A stretch of DNA of 64,000 nucleotides from Malus domestica (GCF_042453785.1 NC_091669.1:9374501-9438500); one strand, 5' to 3'. Counted from the first letter of the stretch, positions 10,791-21,927 are shown. Made by a program: numbers and translations. The notes: generated from the sequence alone by a model not told the origin.

Positions 10791-10919
10791 ATGAAGGTTG
10801 TAGTTTTAATGCAATGGTCAACATTTATTTCACTAAAATTTCAATGTTTACAAATGTAATTTTAATGCGATGGCTAACATATATGCCACCGAAATTTCAA
10901 TGTCTACATTTGCATCCAC

Positions 10920-12114
10920 AAATTTGAATCATATTATTGTTAGCTCATTGTGAGATTAAGCTCACCTCTTTTTTTCTTAGTGTAGGTAATATTGTTTGTT
11001 CAATAAAAAAAATGTTAAGGACACTGTCTCAAAGTGGGATCTCTATGGACCCTTTGCCACCTCACAATTTAACGTTAGTTTTTGTGTCAACATTATAAAT
11101 TATTATGCAAAAAATATAAGGTGAACATTGTGCAAAAAAATACAAGGTGGCAAAGAGTTCACAGAGAGTTCTACTTTTGAGTGTCTACTTAGCATTTCTC
11201 TTTAAAAAAATTAAAAATCCACTCTGCAACAAAATGAAAGATCAATGGTCAAATAATAGCTTAATTGTTTACATTAAGAAATATGTTTTTTCATGTATTG
11301 TATTGACAATGAAACTATCATAACACTGTTTACAGAGTATGAAAACTTTTTGTGGACAAATTTAATTTTTGTAACTTGTAATGTTTTTTTTTCTGTGGGA
11401 AAACTTGTAATGTTGTTTTCACAAAGATTATGAATAAAAACTTGTAGTGTAGTTTATTTTTTCAATGTCATTTTGGTTTTTTTTTCTTGAGCTTTAAAAT
11501 TGGGACCACTCGATGTTAAATCCTGAATCCGCCACTTGTTGTGGAGGTCATACCACATCGGATTTCAACAATCCGAACCTTCAATTTTTTGAAGTTACAC
11601 CTTATAGATCATCCTTGTAAAATATTAGCCAAATTCAAAATATTTGAGGCATCTAATTGAATTCAAAGAAATTGACAGAATACTATGTTCTAAGAAACTT
11701 AAATTTTATCGTGACAATTAAATGGGAAAATGTTTTCGAATTGAACTGAATTTTTGCAAAGATGATCTATGAGTCAAGACTTAGAAAATAGAAAATTCGA
11801 ATCATTGAAGTTTGATGTAAAGTGTATCCCACCACAACTAATCTTTTGTTCTTCTTCTATATATATAATGAAGATCGCTTTCTTTAAAGGACCTATCGTT
11901 GTTTATATGTTAATTGTCACTAAATAAAACAAAATTATGTAACCAAAGGGAAATTTAAAAAAAAGGCTCAGATCAAATAAAACTCGAGACTGGAAGTTGT
12001 GGCAAGTTAGGTGGGTAATTAGGATGAAATATTATACAGAAGTGATGATTGGTCTAATACAAAATCACAGCTCTCAAGTCACAAATGAGAGAGTCCAAAA
12101 CCAGCAAATGGGGG
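10920..12114. repeat. Copy A, left arm, of a non-coding duplicated repeat
   Basis: Collinear with 18,954-21,124 (copy B) once the TRIM in B is removed. Shared landmarks include TTGTTAG.TCATTGTGA, 'AATGTTAAGG.', 'GTCATACCACATCGGATTTCAAC' in shortened form, and CACAAATGAGAGAGTCCAAA. No ORF with recognisable protein is seen. The left edge meets the Ty3/gypsy LTR and the right edge is the copia insertion point. Confidence 0.85.
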
Positions 12115-12790
12115 TGTTGTGCTAGGATAGCACCAAACCCGTTGGAACCAACTCAAGCTAACCCACAAGAAATTTATCAAATGAAAATACAAGAACAAAA
12201 TATTAAAGACACCAAGATTTTAACGAGGTTCCTTAACAGTCAGTGTAACTGGAGTACGTCCTCGGAGCAGTAGGAGCTCACCCAATAATCCACTATCAAC
12301 CAAATGGGAGTTTACAAAGTGTTGGCAATCTCACAACCCAAATAACCCAATACACCCAATAACTCTCACACTCTAAAGAAACAAATAAAGAAAGAAATAT
12401 AGTGATTAATTTCTTCTCTATACAAAGCTCAAAGCTATTACAACAATAACACTTTGATGGAGTAACTATCCAATGAAAGGAACAACAACTCCTTCTCTGA
12501 AAATGGTACTGCAGCAGTACCTTCTTTCTCTCCCTCTCTTCTCTTTGGCTCTCTAATTTTTCTGCTCTCTATTTTCTTCTCTTCACAACAAAAGCAGCAA
12601 TTGCTGCTAAATCATTCATTCAAGTCACCCCGTGACTTCCCACATGGACCAAAGAAAACTTTAGACAAATTTCACTTTTCTTTTCCCCAAAACAAGGAAA
12701 CATAATCATGTTGTCCTTTCTCCTTTTTTTTTCTTTTGGTTTGTTTAATCAAAAGTTGGCCACTTGGCCACTTGGCCACATACTCCAACA
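12115..12790 (-). repeat. 3' LTR of the copia element
   Basis: 676 bp, TGTTGTGCTAGG... to ...ATACTCCAACA, matching 17,001-17,666. It is longer than its partner by small indels near 12,455, 12,655 and 12,770, where CACTTGGC is repeated. Confidence 0.95.
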
Positions 12791-12806
12791 ATCTCCACCT
12801 TGGCCA
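12791..12806 (-). promoter_or_regulatory. Polypurine tract of the copia element
   Basis: Read on the minus strand, GGCCAAGGTGGAGAT lies directly before the 3' LTR. It is the expected position and purine bias for plus-strand DNA priming. Confidence 0.8.
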
Positions 12807-12919
12807 AGTTCCGAAAGCGCCATGATAAGCTAACAACACAAAAACACTCCCAAACACTAGCAAGAGAACAACTCATGCATAGCCAAATGCTCTAAAACTC
12901 CTACTGCTCAACGCCTTCT

Positions 12920-15900
12920 TTATATAGGCGAAATGTGAGCCAAGTTCAAACAGTGAACAAACTTGGCTACACCAACAACCTTAGTCAACATATCAGCGGG
13001 GTTGTCTTTAGTTGGAATCTTCTGGAGAATGATTTCCCCTTCACCAACAATTTCACGAACAAAGTGATAACGCACATCTATGTGCTTGGTCCTCGCATGA
13101 TGAACCTGATACTTAGCCAAATAAATAGCACTTTGACTATCACAATGTACCTCCACCTGCTTCTGATCAACCCCCAAATCTCTAATCAGCCCATGTATCC
13201 AAATGGCCTCCTTTATAGCTTCAGCAACTGCCATATATTCAGCCTCTGTAGTAGACAAGACAACAGACGACTGCAAAATGGACCTCCAACAAACTGGTCC
13301 TTTAGCCATAGTAAACACATAACCTGAAGTAGACTTTCTTCCGTCCAGATCACCTGCATAATCTGAATCAACATAACCAACTGCAAAATGACCAATACCA
13401 GAGTCATCTCTCTCAAAGCATAAACCAACATCTCGAGTACCATGGAGATACCTCAATATCCACTTAGCTGCTTGCCAATGCTCTTTACCTGGATTATGCA
13501 TATATCGACTCACCATGCCAACTGCATGAGCAATATCCGGTCTAGAGCATACCATTGCATACATCAAACTACCAACCAAATTTTCATATGGTATATTTTT
13601 CATTTGCAGCTTCTCTTTATCAGTTTTAGGACACTGTAGAGAACTCAATTTAAAATGAGGAGCCAAATGGGTACTAACCGGTTTGGTTGAATCATGAACT
13701 CCAAACTTCCGAATCAACTTCTCAAGGTATTGTCTTTGATTCAAACTGACCAAACCCTTCTCTCTATCTCTAGTGATCTCCATGCCAAGGATCTTCTTCG
13801 CTTCACCAAGATCCTTCATCTCAAACTCATTCTTCATTTGCTTCTTCAATTTTTCAATCTCTTCAACATTTTTTGAGGCAATCAACATATCATCAACATA
13901 TATCAACAAATAAATGAAAGACCCATCTTGCAACTTCTTGAAGTACACACAATGATCATATTGACTTCTAGAATAATTTTGGCCTCTCATAAATTTATCA
14001 AACCTCAAATACCATTGCCTTGGAGATTGCTTCAAGCCATAAAGTGATTTCTTCAATTTGCAAAACAAATTTTCCTTCCCTTTCACTATATACCCATCCG
14101 GTTGACACATATAAATCTCTTCATTCAAATCACCATGTAGGAAAGCCGTCTTCACATCAAGTTGCACAAGCTCAAGATCATATTGTGCAACAAGAGCTAA
14201 CATAATACGAATTGAGGAGTGTTTCACAAACGGAGAAAATATTTCATTGTAGTCAATGCCCTCCTTTTGTTCATACCCTTTAGCAACTAATCTTGCTTTG
14301 AATCTCACATTGCTTTTCTCATCAGCATCTTCCTTCTTGGCATACACCCATTTGCAACCGATAGCTTTCTTGCCCTTAGGCAATTTAGCTAACTCCTAAG
14401 TCTTGTTCTTCAAGAGAGAATTCATTTCATCACCCATGGCATTGCACCACCTCTTCTTCTCCTCACTCTCAATAGCTTCCTCATAATTGGATGGAATATC
14501 TTCAGTGATAATAGGAAGAGCAAAAGCAACATAATCATTATACCGAGCTGGCTTGGTAATTTGTCTCTTTCCTCTGTTCTTGGCAATAGACTCTTGAGGT
14601 GAAACTTACTCTTCAACTTGAATAGAATTTTCAAGTTCAACTTCTTCAACATCCTCATGGTCTCCAACTTCTTCACTTGTAGTGGCATCGACATCAGCGG
14701 AAATAGGATTTGAAGTACTAGAGGCAACTTTCTCAAGCTCCACCTGTTGGACATCTTTCACATTCTTCTCAGAGACTTTGTACATACTTTCTTCATCAAA
14801 TGTCACATCTCTACTAATTACCAGTTTTTTCATCTCTGGACACCACAACCTGTAACCTTTGACACCACTACTAAAACCAAGAAAGATAGCCTTTTTGGCT
14901 CTAGGATCAAGTTTATTTTCAGTCACATGAAAATAAGCAGGTGAACCAAAAATACGGATATAGTCATAATCAGAAGAAGGTTTTCCAGTCCATACCTCCA
15001 TTGGTGTCTTACCCTGAATAGCAGCTAAGGGTAACCGGTTGATGATGTGACATGCATAAGTAACTGCCTCTGCCCAAAACGACTTGCTCAAACCTGACTG
15101 AGACAACATACATCTAACCTTCTCAAGCAAGGTTCGATTCAATCTTTCTGCAACTCCATTTTGTTGTGGAGTTCCCCGAACACTAAAATGTCTCACAATT
15201 CCTTCTTCTTTGCAAACTTTAAAGAAAGGATCGGATGTGTATTCACCACCATTATCCAGTCTCAAAATCTTAATCTTTCTCCCAGTCTGGTTCTCAACCA
15301 TTTTCTTCCATCCCAAGAAAATGCTTAACACCTCACTCTTGTGCTTCATAGTGTAGACCCAAGACCTTCTTGAATAATCATCAACAAAGGTCACGAACCA
15401 ATGTCTACCACTCAAAGAGGGAGTCTTTGTAGGACCCCAAACATCCGAATGCACATAATTAAGAATGCCCTTCGTCTGATGTACAGCAGTACCAAACTTC
15501 ACTCTAGTTTGCTTCCCCAAGACACAATGCTCGCAGAAATCAAGTTTACAAGTCGTGGCACCTTTTAGAAGACCTTGTTTCACAAGCCCTTGTAGAGCTT
15601 TCTCACCGGAATGGCCTAATCTCATATGCCACAGTCTAGTAGTATCTGAATCAGATGTGCCCATATTTTTAGAAACTACAGATGCTTCACCTGTCACAGT
15701 GCTTCCCTGCAATAAATACAAGTGGCCACATCGAGGAGCTTTCATCACAACAAGTGCACCATAAGTAACTTTCAATGTCTGTCCATCTGAATGAAACCTG
15801 AAGCCATTGGATTCCAAAGTACCCAAAGAAATAAGATTTTTCTTAAAATTCGGTACATACCGAACACCTGTCAACTCTTTAACCATGCCATCATGCAACT

Positions 15901-16951
15901 TCAAACGAACTGTACCAATCCCTTTTGTTGTGCAAGGATTGTCATCTCCCATGAACACAACGCCACCATCAAACTCTTTCAAGCTTGAAAACCAATCCTT
16001 GTGAGGAGTCATATGATGAGTACAACCCGTATCCAACACCCACTTAGTATCACAATCAAATGATGAGGAAGTGGTTAAAGCAAAATCAGAAAAATCTGTT
16101 TCAACCTCAGCAACATTAGCTTCAGAACTTTCTTTGCCTTTGGTCTTCAATTTAGGACAATCTTTCTTCCAATGGCCCTTATTATGACAAAAGGCACATT
16201 CATCATTTTCCAAAGATTTTCTACCTTTAGAGTTTCCTCTAGGTCGAGACTGTGATTTTTTCCTGCTAGAAGATGACCTCCTCTCCGATGATCTACCTCT
16301 AACAAATAAAGCTTCAGAGGTACTATCATGATTTTTATCTTTATGCCTCATTTCATAATTCATCAAGGCATTTGACACATCTTCAAATTTCACAGTTTCT
16401 TTACCATGCATAATAGTGGTAACAAAATGCTCATAAGAGTCCGGCAAGGAATTCAACAATATTAAGGCCTTATCTTCATCCTTAATATCCTCATCTAAAT
16501 TTAACAAGTCGGCAATCAACTTATTAAAAGCATCAAGGTGTCTAATCATTTTTGTACCTTCTTTGTATTGGAAGCGGTAAAGCTTTTTCTTCAAGTGTAG
16601 ACGGTTCTCTGCACTCTTTGTCATATACTTGTCTTCCAATTTTTGCCACAACACACTTGCTAATGTCTCCCGCATCACAAAATACTTCTGAGTTTTTGCA
16701 AGGCACAACCGAATTGAAGAGCAAGCCCACAAATTTAATTTCTCTCATTCCGGCTTCGACATAGCTTCCAGCTTCTCTCCCAAAGCGGCAAGTAGATCTT
16801 GTTGAGCCAACACATCTTTGACATCACATTGCCACATCCCGAAGTTGTTTGTGCCATCAAACTTTTCCACTTCGAACTTTGCATTTTGCACCGTCGTTCT
16901 TGCAAACCCGGAGCTGCTTCCAAAAGGATTTTCATCTTGCCCGTCTGACAT
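12920..16951 (-). pseudogene. Copia gag-pol polyprotein with three in-frame stops
   Basis: One frame from an ATG at 16,951 (MSDGQDENPFG) to a stop at 12,920, interrupted by TGA at about 16,747-16,745, TAA at about 14,606 and TAG at 14,398-14,396. Domains in order: gag with UBN2-like helices; a zinc knuckle (CAFCHNKGHWKKDC); protease (WVLDTGCTHHM); integrase zinc site (HMRLGHSGEKAL...CEHC) and core (YVHSDVWGP, FVDDYS, LRLDNGGEY, TPQQNGVAERLNRTLLE); RT (KTAFLHGDLNEEIYM, YGLKQSPRQWY, YVDDMLIAS); RNase H (DSDYAGDLDGRKSTSGYVF, STTEAEYMA). All catalytic motifs are still visible, so decay is by point nonsense changes and not by deletion. Confidence 0.95.
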
Positions 16952-16986
16952 CTTTGGCAACTAGACAGTACCCAAGAGCAACCAGT

Positions 16987-16998
16987 GCTCTGATACCA
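16987..16998 (-). promoter_or_regulatory. tRNA-Met primer-binding site of the copia element
   Basis: TGGTATCAGAGC on the minus strand, two bases inside the right LTR. This is the standard initiator-Met primer site of plant copia elements. Confidence 0.9.
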
Positions 16999-17000
16999 AT

Positions 17001-17666
17001 TGTTGTGCTAGGATAGCACCAAACACGTTGGAACCAACTCAAGCTAACCCACAGGAAATTTATCAAATGAAAATGCAAGAACAAAATATTAAAGACACCA
17101 AGATTTTAACGAGGTTCCTCAACAGTCAGTGTAACTGGAGTACGTCCTCGGAGCAGTAGGAGCTCACCCAATAATCCACTATCAACCAAATGGGAGTTTA
17201 CAAAGTGTTGGCAATCTCACAACCCAAATAACCCAATACACCCAATAACTCTCACACTCTAAAGAAACAAATAGAGAAAGAAATATAGTGATTAATTTCT
17301 TCTCTATACAAAGCTCAAAGCTATTACAACAATAACACTTTGATGGAGTGAGAACTATCCGATGAAAGGAACAACAACTCCTTCTCTGAAAATGGTACTG
17401 CAGCAGTACCTTCTTTCTCTCCCTCTCTTCTCTTCGGCTCTCTAATTTTTCTGCTCTCTATTTTCTTCTCTTCACAACAAAAGCAGCAATTGCTGCTAAA
17501 TCATTCATTCAAGTCACCCCGTGACTTCCCACATGGACCAAAGAAAGACAAATTTCACTTTTCTTTTCCCCAAAACAAGGAAACATAATCATGTTGTCCT
17601 TTCTCCTTTTTTTTTTCTTTTGGTTTGTTTAATCAAAAGTTGGCCACTTGGCCATATACTCCAACA
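17001..17666 (-). repeat. 5' LTR of the copia element
   Basis: 666 bp, TGTTGTGCTAGG... to ...ATACTCCAACA. It is nearly identical to 12,115-12,790 and abuts the primer-binding site. Confidence 0.95.
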
Positions 17667-18251
17667 AGGGGGTGGTCAACCTATCCCTACTACCCAGTAC
17701 CACAATTTTTCAAAGTTGTGTTCCGCTTCACAACTTCAAAACAAACATCTCAGTGTTCCAATTTGTGAAACGATTTGTAGCTGAAAATTATGTGATCGAA
17801 AAGCGTTTGTTATAGCATTCGAGGTTTTGTGATCGAAATGCTCCACTGAACTCAAAAACCTTATTGACAAAGTGAAAACTAAATGTCACGATCATTGATA
17901 ACCTATCCCCTAATTGAAAATTAATTGTATTTATTCAAGGCTATAACCATGTAATTTGTACAAGAAATAATGTTCTACGTTTTGTTACTTAGAAAGAATG
18001 CGGTGATTAGCGTATATTTCGTGAAGCTAATTTTTTCGTAAAACATTGCCAGGTTTTGCTCAATTTTGTTTTTTCGACAATTAGGTAAAATAAACATATT
18101 TTGACAATTTGTTACAAAAATAATCAGTGTTTATTATGTCGTTATTATCATCATTGTATTGATATTATGTCGTCAATATATCATCGATATATAATTAATA
18201 TGTTCGCATTAAATAGTATGATTGGATATGCTCCTATATGATACAAAGTTT
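17667..18251. repeat. Copy A, right arm, of the duplicated repeat
   Basis: Collinear with about 21,120-22,328 of copy B once Cassandra is removed. It includes AACCTATCCCCTAATTGAAA, the unoccupied counterpart of the Cassandra site at about 17,900, and ends at CCTATATGATACAAAGTTT. It is AT-rich, with the word TTATGTCGTTATTATCATCA, and no gene is seen. Confidence 0.85.
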
Positions 18252-18610
18252 GTGGCTACGGCTCGGTATGCAATCAAGGCTCCTCATGTGGCAACGGCGG
18301 AGGCTATAGCTATTATGCAAGGATGTGAGCTGGCTATTGCTTTGGGCCACCAATGGGTGATAGTTGAATCTGATTCTAAGGAGTGAATTTCTTCCTTATC
18401 GACTTCGTTGGAAACTGGCAGATGGGAAACCTTTCCTACCTTGGCGAAAGTTTTGAGGTTAGGGGATTCTTTCCAGGGTTGTCGCTGATCTTGGGTCCCA
18501 ATACCAGCCAATTTGGCGGCGGACAGGTTAGCATCGCGTAGCAATACGGAGATGCCCATCTTCGTTGGTTTTTGTTTTAGATAAGGATGGTTTGCCTTGT
18601 CCCCCTTAAT
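18252..18610 (+). pseudogene. RNase H-like domain fragment (LINE/RVT_3 type), with stops
   Basis: Plus-strand translation gives VATARYAIKAPHVATAEAIA, MQGCELAIALGHQWVIVESD, a stop (TGA), then a WETFPTLAKVLRLGDSFQGC-like stretch, another stop, and WVPIPANLAADRLASR. In plant RVT_3 domains these are the helix with the acidic residue, the 'E.D' strand and the 'H/P..N..AD.LA' end. Such domains occur at the C-terminus of plant LINE proteins and in many decayed relatives. It begins exactly where repeat copy A stops. No reverse transcriptase part is seen beside it. Confidence 0.65.
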
Positions 18611-18953
18611 CTTTTATGGCAGTGGAGGGGGTGATGCTCGAACTCGGTTCTAGCATCCTCCTTAACCTCCTTTGCTGCTTGGTTTTTTTGTTGGTCAGTT
18701 GTTGCTTGCCTCGGTGTAGGCTTCCTTGTACTGTTTTGGCATATTTGTCTTGGTAATGTTATTCCCAGTTTCCAAAAATAAAAATAAAATAAATAAATAA
18801 AAGCGAAATGACTTTTGAGTAAAGTTAACATTGCACCAATTCCAACCCAATCTCATTTCCCACGCGAAAGAGCATTTAGCAGTAGCACCATTTTTAATCC
18901 AAATTCAAAGTATTTAATTCCTCTTCACTTGTAAGTGAAAGATCTTAGATCGT
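18611..18953. other. Spacer between repeat copies A and B
   Basis: AT-rich with no gene seen. It continues the decayed RNase H fragment with frames such as VLFWHICLGNVIPSFQK, contains an AAATAAATAAATAAA run at about 18,780-18,800, and ends in GTGAAAGATCTTAGATCGTC just before copy B. Confidence 0.5.
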
Positions 18954-19843
18954 CGAATTTGAACCACATTATTGTTAGATCATTGTAAAGTTAAGCCCAC
19001 ATTCTTTCTCCTTATTGTAGATAATATCGTTTGTTCAAGAAAAAAAAATGTTAAGGTGATTGTCTCAAAATGGGATCTCTATAGACTCTATGTCACCTCA
19101 TAGTTTAATGTTAGTTTTCGTGTCAACATTATAAATCATTGTGCAAAAAACATAAGGTGAACATTGTGCAAAAAAACATAATGTGGCAGTGAGTTCTACT
19201 TTTGAGAGTCTCCTTAGCATTTCTCTTTAAAAACAAATAAAAAAATCCACTATGCAACAAAATGAAAGATCAATGGTCAAATAATAGCTTAGTTGTTTAC
19301 ATTGAGAAATATGTTTTTTCTTGTATTGTATTGACAATGAAACTATCATGACACGTTTTCAGAGTATGAAAACTTTTCGTGGATAAATTTAATCTTTGTA
19401 ACTTGTAATTCTTTTTTTTTAGGGAAAACTTGTAATGTTGTTTTCACAAAGATTATGAATAAAAAGTTGTAGTTTGTAGTTTATTTTTTCAATGTCATTT
19501 TGGTCTTTTTCTTTTTCTTGAGCTTTAAAATTGTGACCACTCGATGTTAAAATCCATAATCCGTCACTTGTTGTGGGGGTCATACCACATCGGATTTCAA
19601 CGATCTGAACCAACTATTTTTCAAGTTACATCTTATAGATCATTCTTACAAAATATTAGCCAAATTCAAAATATTTGAGGCATCTAATTAAGTTAAAATA
19701 AATTGGTGAACACTATGTTCTAAGAAACATTATATTTTATCGTGACAATTAAATGGGAAAATATTTTCGGATTGAATTGAATTTTTATAAGAATGATCTA
19801 TGAGTCGAGACTTACAAAATAAAAAATTCGAATCGTTGAAGTT

Positions 19844-20073
19844 TGTTGGAATGCATGCAAGTCATATCTTTTGTTAAAATGCATGCATGAAATAAACATG
19901 TTGGATGACTAGTGAAGTTAGGCTAGTCAACCTTCTTTGTGTAAATTAGGCAAGTTAGGCAAGTTAGGAAATTAGACAAGTTAGGCAAGTTAGGCTTATG
20001 TTCTCTTTCTTTTCCTATATAATGTTTCATCTTGTAATTGTTTTGATATGAAATACACATCAAAAATTCAACA
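19844..20073 (+). repeat. 5' LTR of the TRIM
   Basis: 230 bp, TG...CA, containing a GGCAAGTTAGGCAAGTTAG mini-repeat at 19,950-20,000 and a CCTATATAA TATA-like box near 20,013. Confidence 0.9.
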
Positions 20074-20085
20074 TGATATCAGAGC
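20074..20085 (+). promoter_or_regulatory. Primer-binding site of the TRIM
   Basis: TGATATCAGAGC, one base different from the usual TGGTATCAGAGC, starting immediately after the LTR. Confidence 0.75.
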
Positions 20086-20130
20086 AGGAACTCTAAATTC
20101 CTGGCTCTGTTGATCGTTTCCGCTAAGTTT

Positions 20131-20280
20131 CTTTTACTCTAAGCCAAGATAGCTGGAGAACTTTTACTCTAAGCCAAGATGGCTGGAGAACTTTTACTCT
20201 AAACCAAGATGGCTGGAGAACATTTACTCTAAGCCAAGATGGCTGGAGAACATTTACTCTAAGCCAAGATGGCTGGAGAA
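20131..20280 (+). repeat. Five 30-bp tandem repeats inside the TRIM
   Basis: Exactly five units of C[TA]TTTACTCTAAGCCAAGAT plus GGCTGGAGAA, with one to three differences between units. Each unit contains ATGGCTGGAGAA followed by an in-frame TAA in the next unit. Only the last ATG (20,269) opens into a 64-codon frame, which has no recognisable domain and contains repeats of CGGCACGAAGCCAT. Confidence 0.95.
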
Positions 20281-20580
20281 CATTATGAAGCTGAGAGCTC
20301 GATGGATGCTTTAGCTCTACCTAACGTTGTTCAAGTTTGTGGCATGAAGCCATTATTCTTTGTTTGCGACACGAAGCCAGCCATTATTCTTTGTTTGCGG
20401 CACGAAGCCATTTCAAGTTTGTTTGTTTGCGGCACGAAGCCATTTCAAGTGGGAATTTGGTAACATGGCGCAGCAAGAAGCAAAGCGTTATTTTTACTAA
20501 ACCTCTTCCTACGGTTCAGTTCATGCGCATTCTGTCCAAGCTTGGCTCAAGGAATCCCCTCGATCCAGCTTGAGGGGGAG

Positions 20581-20810
20581 TGTTGGAATGCATGCAAGTC
20601 ATATCTTTTGTTAAAATGCATGCATGAAATAAACATGTTGGATGACTAGTGAAGTTAGGCTAGTCAACCTTCTTTGTGTAAATTAGGCAAGTTAGGCAAG
20701 TTAGGAAATTAGGCAAGTTAGGCAAGTTAGGCTTATGTTCTCTTTCTTTTCCTATATAATGTTTCATCTTGTAATTGTTTTGATATGAAATACACATCAA
20801 AAATTCAACA
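20581..20810 (+). repeat. 3' LTR of the TRIM
   Basis: 230 bp, almost identical to the 5' LTR (ATTAGGCAAG in place of ATTAGACAAG) and preceded by the GAGGGGGAG polypurine tract. Confidence 0.9.
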
Positions 20811-21450
20811 AAGTTTGATGTGGAGTGTGTCCAACAACCAATCTCTTCTCTCTTTTTTTAATAAAAAAAAAAGTGAAGATTGATTTCTTTAAAGGGCCTA
20901 TCGTTGTTTATATGTTAATTGTCACTAAATAAAACAAAATTATGTCACCAAAAGGAAATAAAAACAAATTTGGCTCAAATCAAATAAAACTCGAGACTAG
21001 AAGTTGTGGCAAGTTAGGTGGGTAATTAGGTTAAGAAATAATATATAGAAGTGATGATTGGTCTAATACAAAATCACAGCTCACAAGTCACAAATGAGAG
21101 AGTCCAAAACCAGCAAGTGGGGGGTGATCAACCCATCCCCACTACCCAGCACCCCAATTTTTCAAAGTCGTGTTCCGTTTGGATCTCCACAACTTCAAAA
21201 TAAACATCTCAGTGTTCCAATTTCTTTCCTTATTGAGAAACGAGTTGTAGCTAATTATGTGATCGAAATGCTTCATTGAACTCAAAACCTTATTGACAAA
21301 ATGAAAACTAAATGTCACGATCATTGACAATGTCACATCCGGCCCGGGGTGGATCACTTCCCAGGCCCGCTCCACCACCATAGCACAATATTGTCCGCTT
21401 TGGGTCCCGACCACGCCCTCACGGTTTTGTTTCTGAGAACTCACGAGCAA

Positions 21451-21568
21451 CTTCCCAGTGGGTCACCCATCCTGGGAATGTTATAGCCTCCTTCTCGCTT
21501 AACTTCGGAGTTCCTACGGAACCTGAAGCCAGTGAGCTCCCAAAAAGCCTCATGCTAGATAGGGATGA
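21451..21568 (-). promoter_or_regulatory. 5S rRNA-like Pol III region in the left Cassandra LTR
   Basis: Read on the minus strand: CATCCCTATCTAGCATGAGG to TCCGAAGTTAAGCGAGAAGG and then GATGGGTGACCCACTGGGAA. AGTTAAGC and GATGGGTGACC are conserved 5S internal-promoter and 3'-domain words. Pol III transcription is known for the family but not shown here. Confidence 0.8.
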
Positions 21569-21810
21569 GAATACACATTTAAGGATCACTCCCCTGGGCG
21601 ATGTGGGATGTTACAATCCACCCCTCTTAAGGGGTCCGACGTCCTCGTCGGCACACTTCCGGCCAGGGATTGGCTCTGATACCAATTGTCACATCCTGGC
21701 CCAGGGTGGATCACTTCCCGGGCCCGCTCCACCACCGTAGCACGATATTGTCCGCTTTTGGCCCCGACCACGCCCTCACGGTTTTGTTTCCGGGAACTCA
21801 CGAGCAACTT

Positions 21811-21927
21811 CCCAGTGGGTCACCCATCCTGAGAATGCTCTAGCCCCCTTCTCGCTTAACTTCGGAGTTCCTACGGAACCCGAAACCAGTGAGCTCCCAA
21901 AAAGCCTCATGCTAGGTAGGGATGGGA
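21811..21927 (-). promoter_or_regulatory. 5S rRNA-like Pol III region in the right Cassandra LTR
   Basis: Same order of 5S-like blocks as in the left LTR, with a few C/T differences (GAGAATGCTCTAGC against GGGAATGTTATAGC). Confidence 0.8.

Larger units (their letters stand above)
2590..10908 (-). mobile_element. Ty3/gypsy LTR retrotransposon, Tat-like, degenerate, 3' LTR not found
   Basis: On the minus strand the order is LTR (10,096-10,908), primer-binding site, gag, protease, reverse transcriptase, RNase H, a second RNase H-like domain and integrase. This is the Ty3 order; the extra RNase H after the RT module is typical of the Tat branch. Coding runs 10,028 to 2,837 with stops at 10,010-10,008, 9,710-9,708, 6,133-6,131 and about 4,817, plus a frame change near 8,838-8,863. 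Integrase has an internal deletion. The 3' LTR is missing or lies outside the window, so the left limit given is approximate. Confidence 0.85.
10096..10908 (-). repeat. 5' LTR of the Ty3/gypsy element
   Basis: Bounded by TGTAAACACGG (10,096) and TGTCTACA (10,908), so TG...CA in either orientation, 813 bp, next to the primer-binding site. On the minus strand it has a TATA box (TATAAATAG, about 10,544-10,536). It also has three ~65-bp imperfect repeats around a GGGCTTGATCTTG core (10,235-10,375) and a ~24-bp minisatellite (10,576-10,790). The right end abuts the repeat copy A. Confidence 0.7.
12115..17666 (-). mobile_element. Ty1/copia LTR retrotransposon, structurally complete, coding region broken
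   Basis: 5,552 bp with two LTRs (676 and 666 bp), each starting TGTTG and ending CAACA. On the minus strand a tRNA-Met-type primer-binding site follows the right LTR, and a polypurine tract precedes the left LTR. The gene order gag, protease, integrase, RT, RNase H is that of copia. The flanks are G runs (left ...ATGGGGG, right AGGGGGTGG), giving a 4-5-bp G-rich target duplication. The same sequence without the insertion is present at 21,115-21,130. The LTRs differ by about ten substitutions and three small indels by eye, so the insertion is not very recent. Confidence 0.95.
19844..20810 (+). mobile_element. TRIM-like non-autonomous LTR element, 967 bp
   Basis: Two 230-bp LTRs (19,844-20,073 and 20,581-20,810) begin TGTTGGAATGCATGC and end ATTCAACA; I see only one clear difference between them. 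The left LTR is followed directly by TGATATCAGAGC, a near-copy of the tRNA-Met primer site, and the right LTR is preceded by CTTGAGGGGGAG, a polypurine tract. The target duplication is AAGTT (19,839-19,843 and 20,811-20,815). The ~507-bp interior has five 30-bp tandem repeats and no protein domain. Copy A at about 11,810 shows the site without the insertion. It is small enough for a TRIM and probably moved by copia enzymes in trans. Confidence 0.92.

Noticed and set aside
12935..13327. Plus-strand 130-codon frame in the copia element
   Set aside because: Antisense of the RNase H/RT region.
12920..16951. Idea that the nonsense codons show a C-to-T (methylation) decay signature
   Set aside because: Every stop codon can arise from a C-to-T change in some codon, so without an intact relative for alignment this is not informative.
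21451..21927. Genuine 5S rRNA genes
   Set aside because: The two 5S-like segments lie inside LTRs with a primer site and target duplication, so they belong to Cassandra and not to a 5S array.
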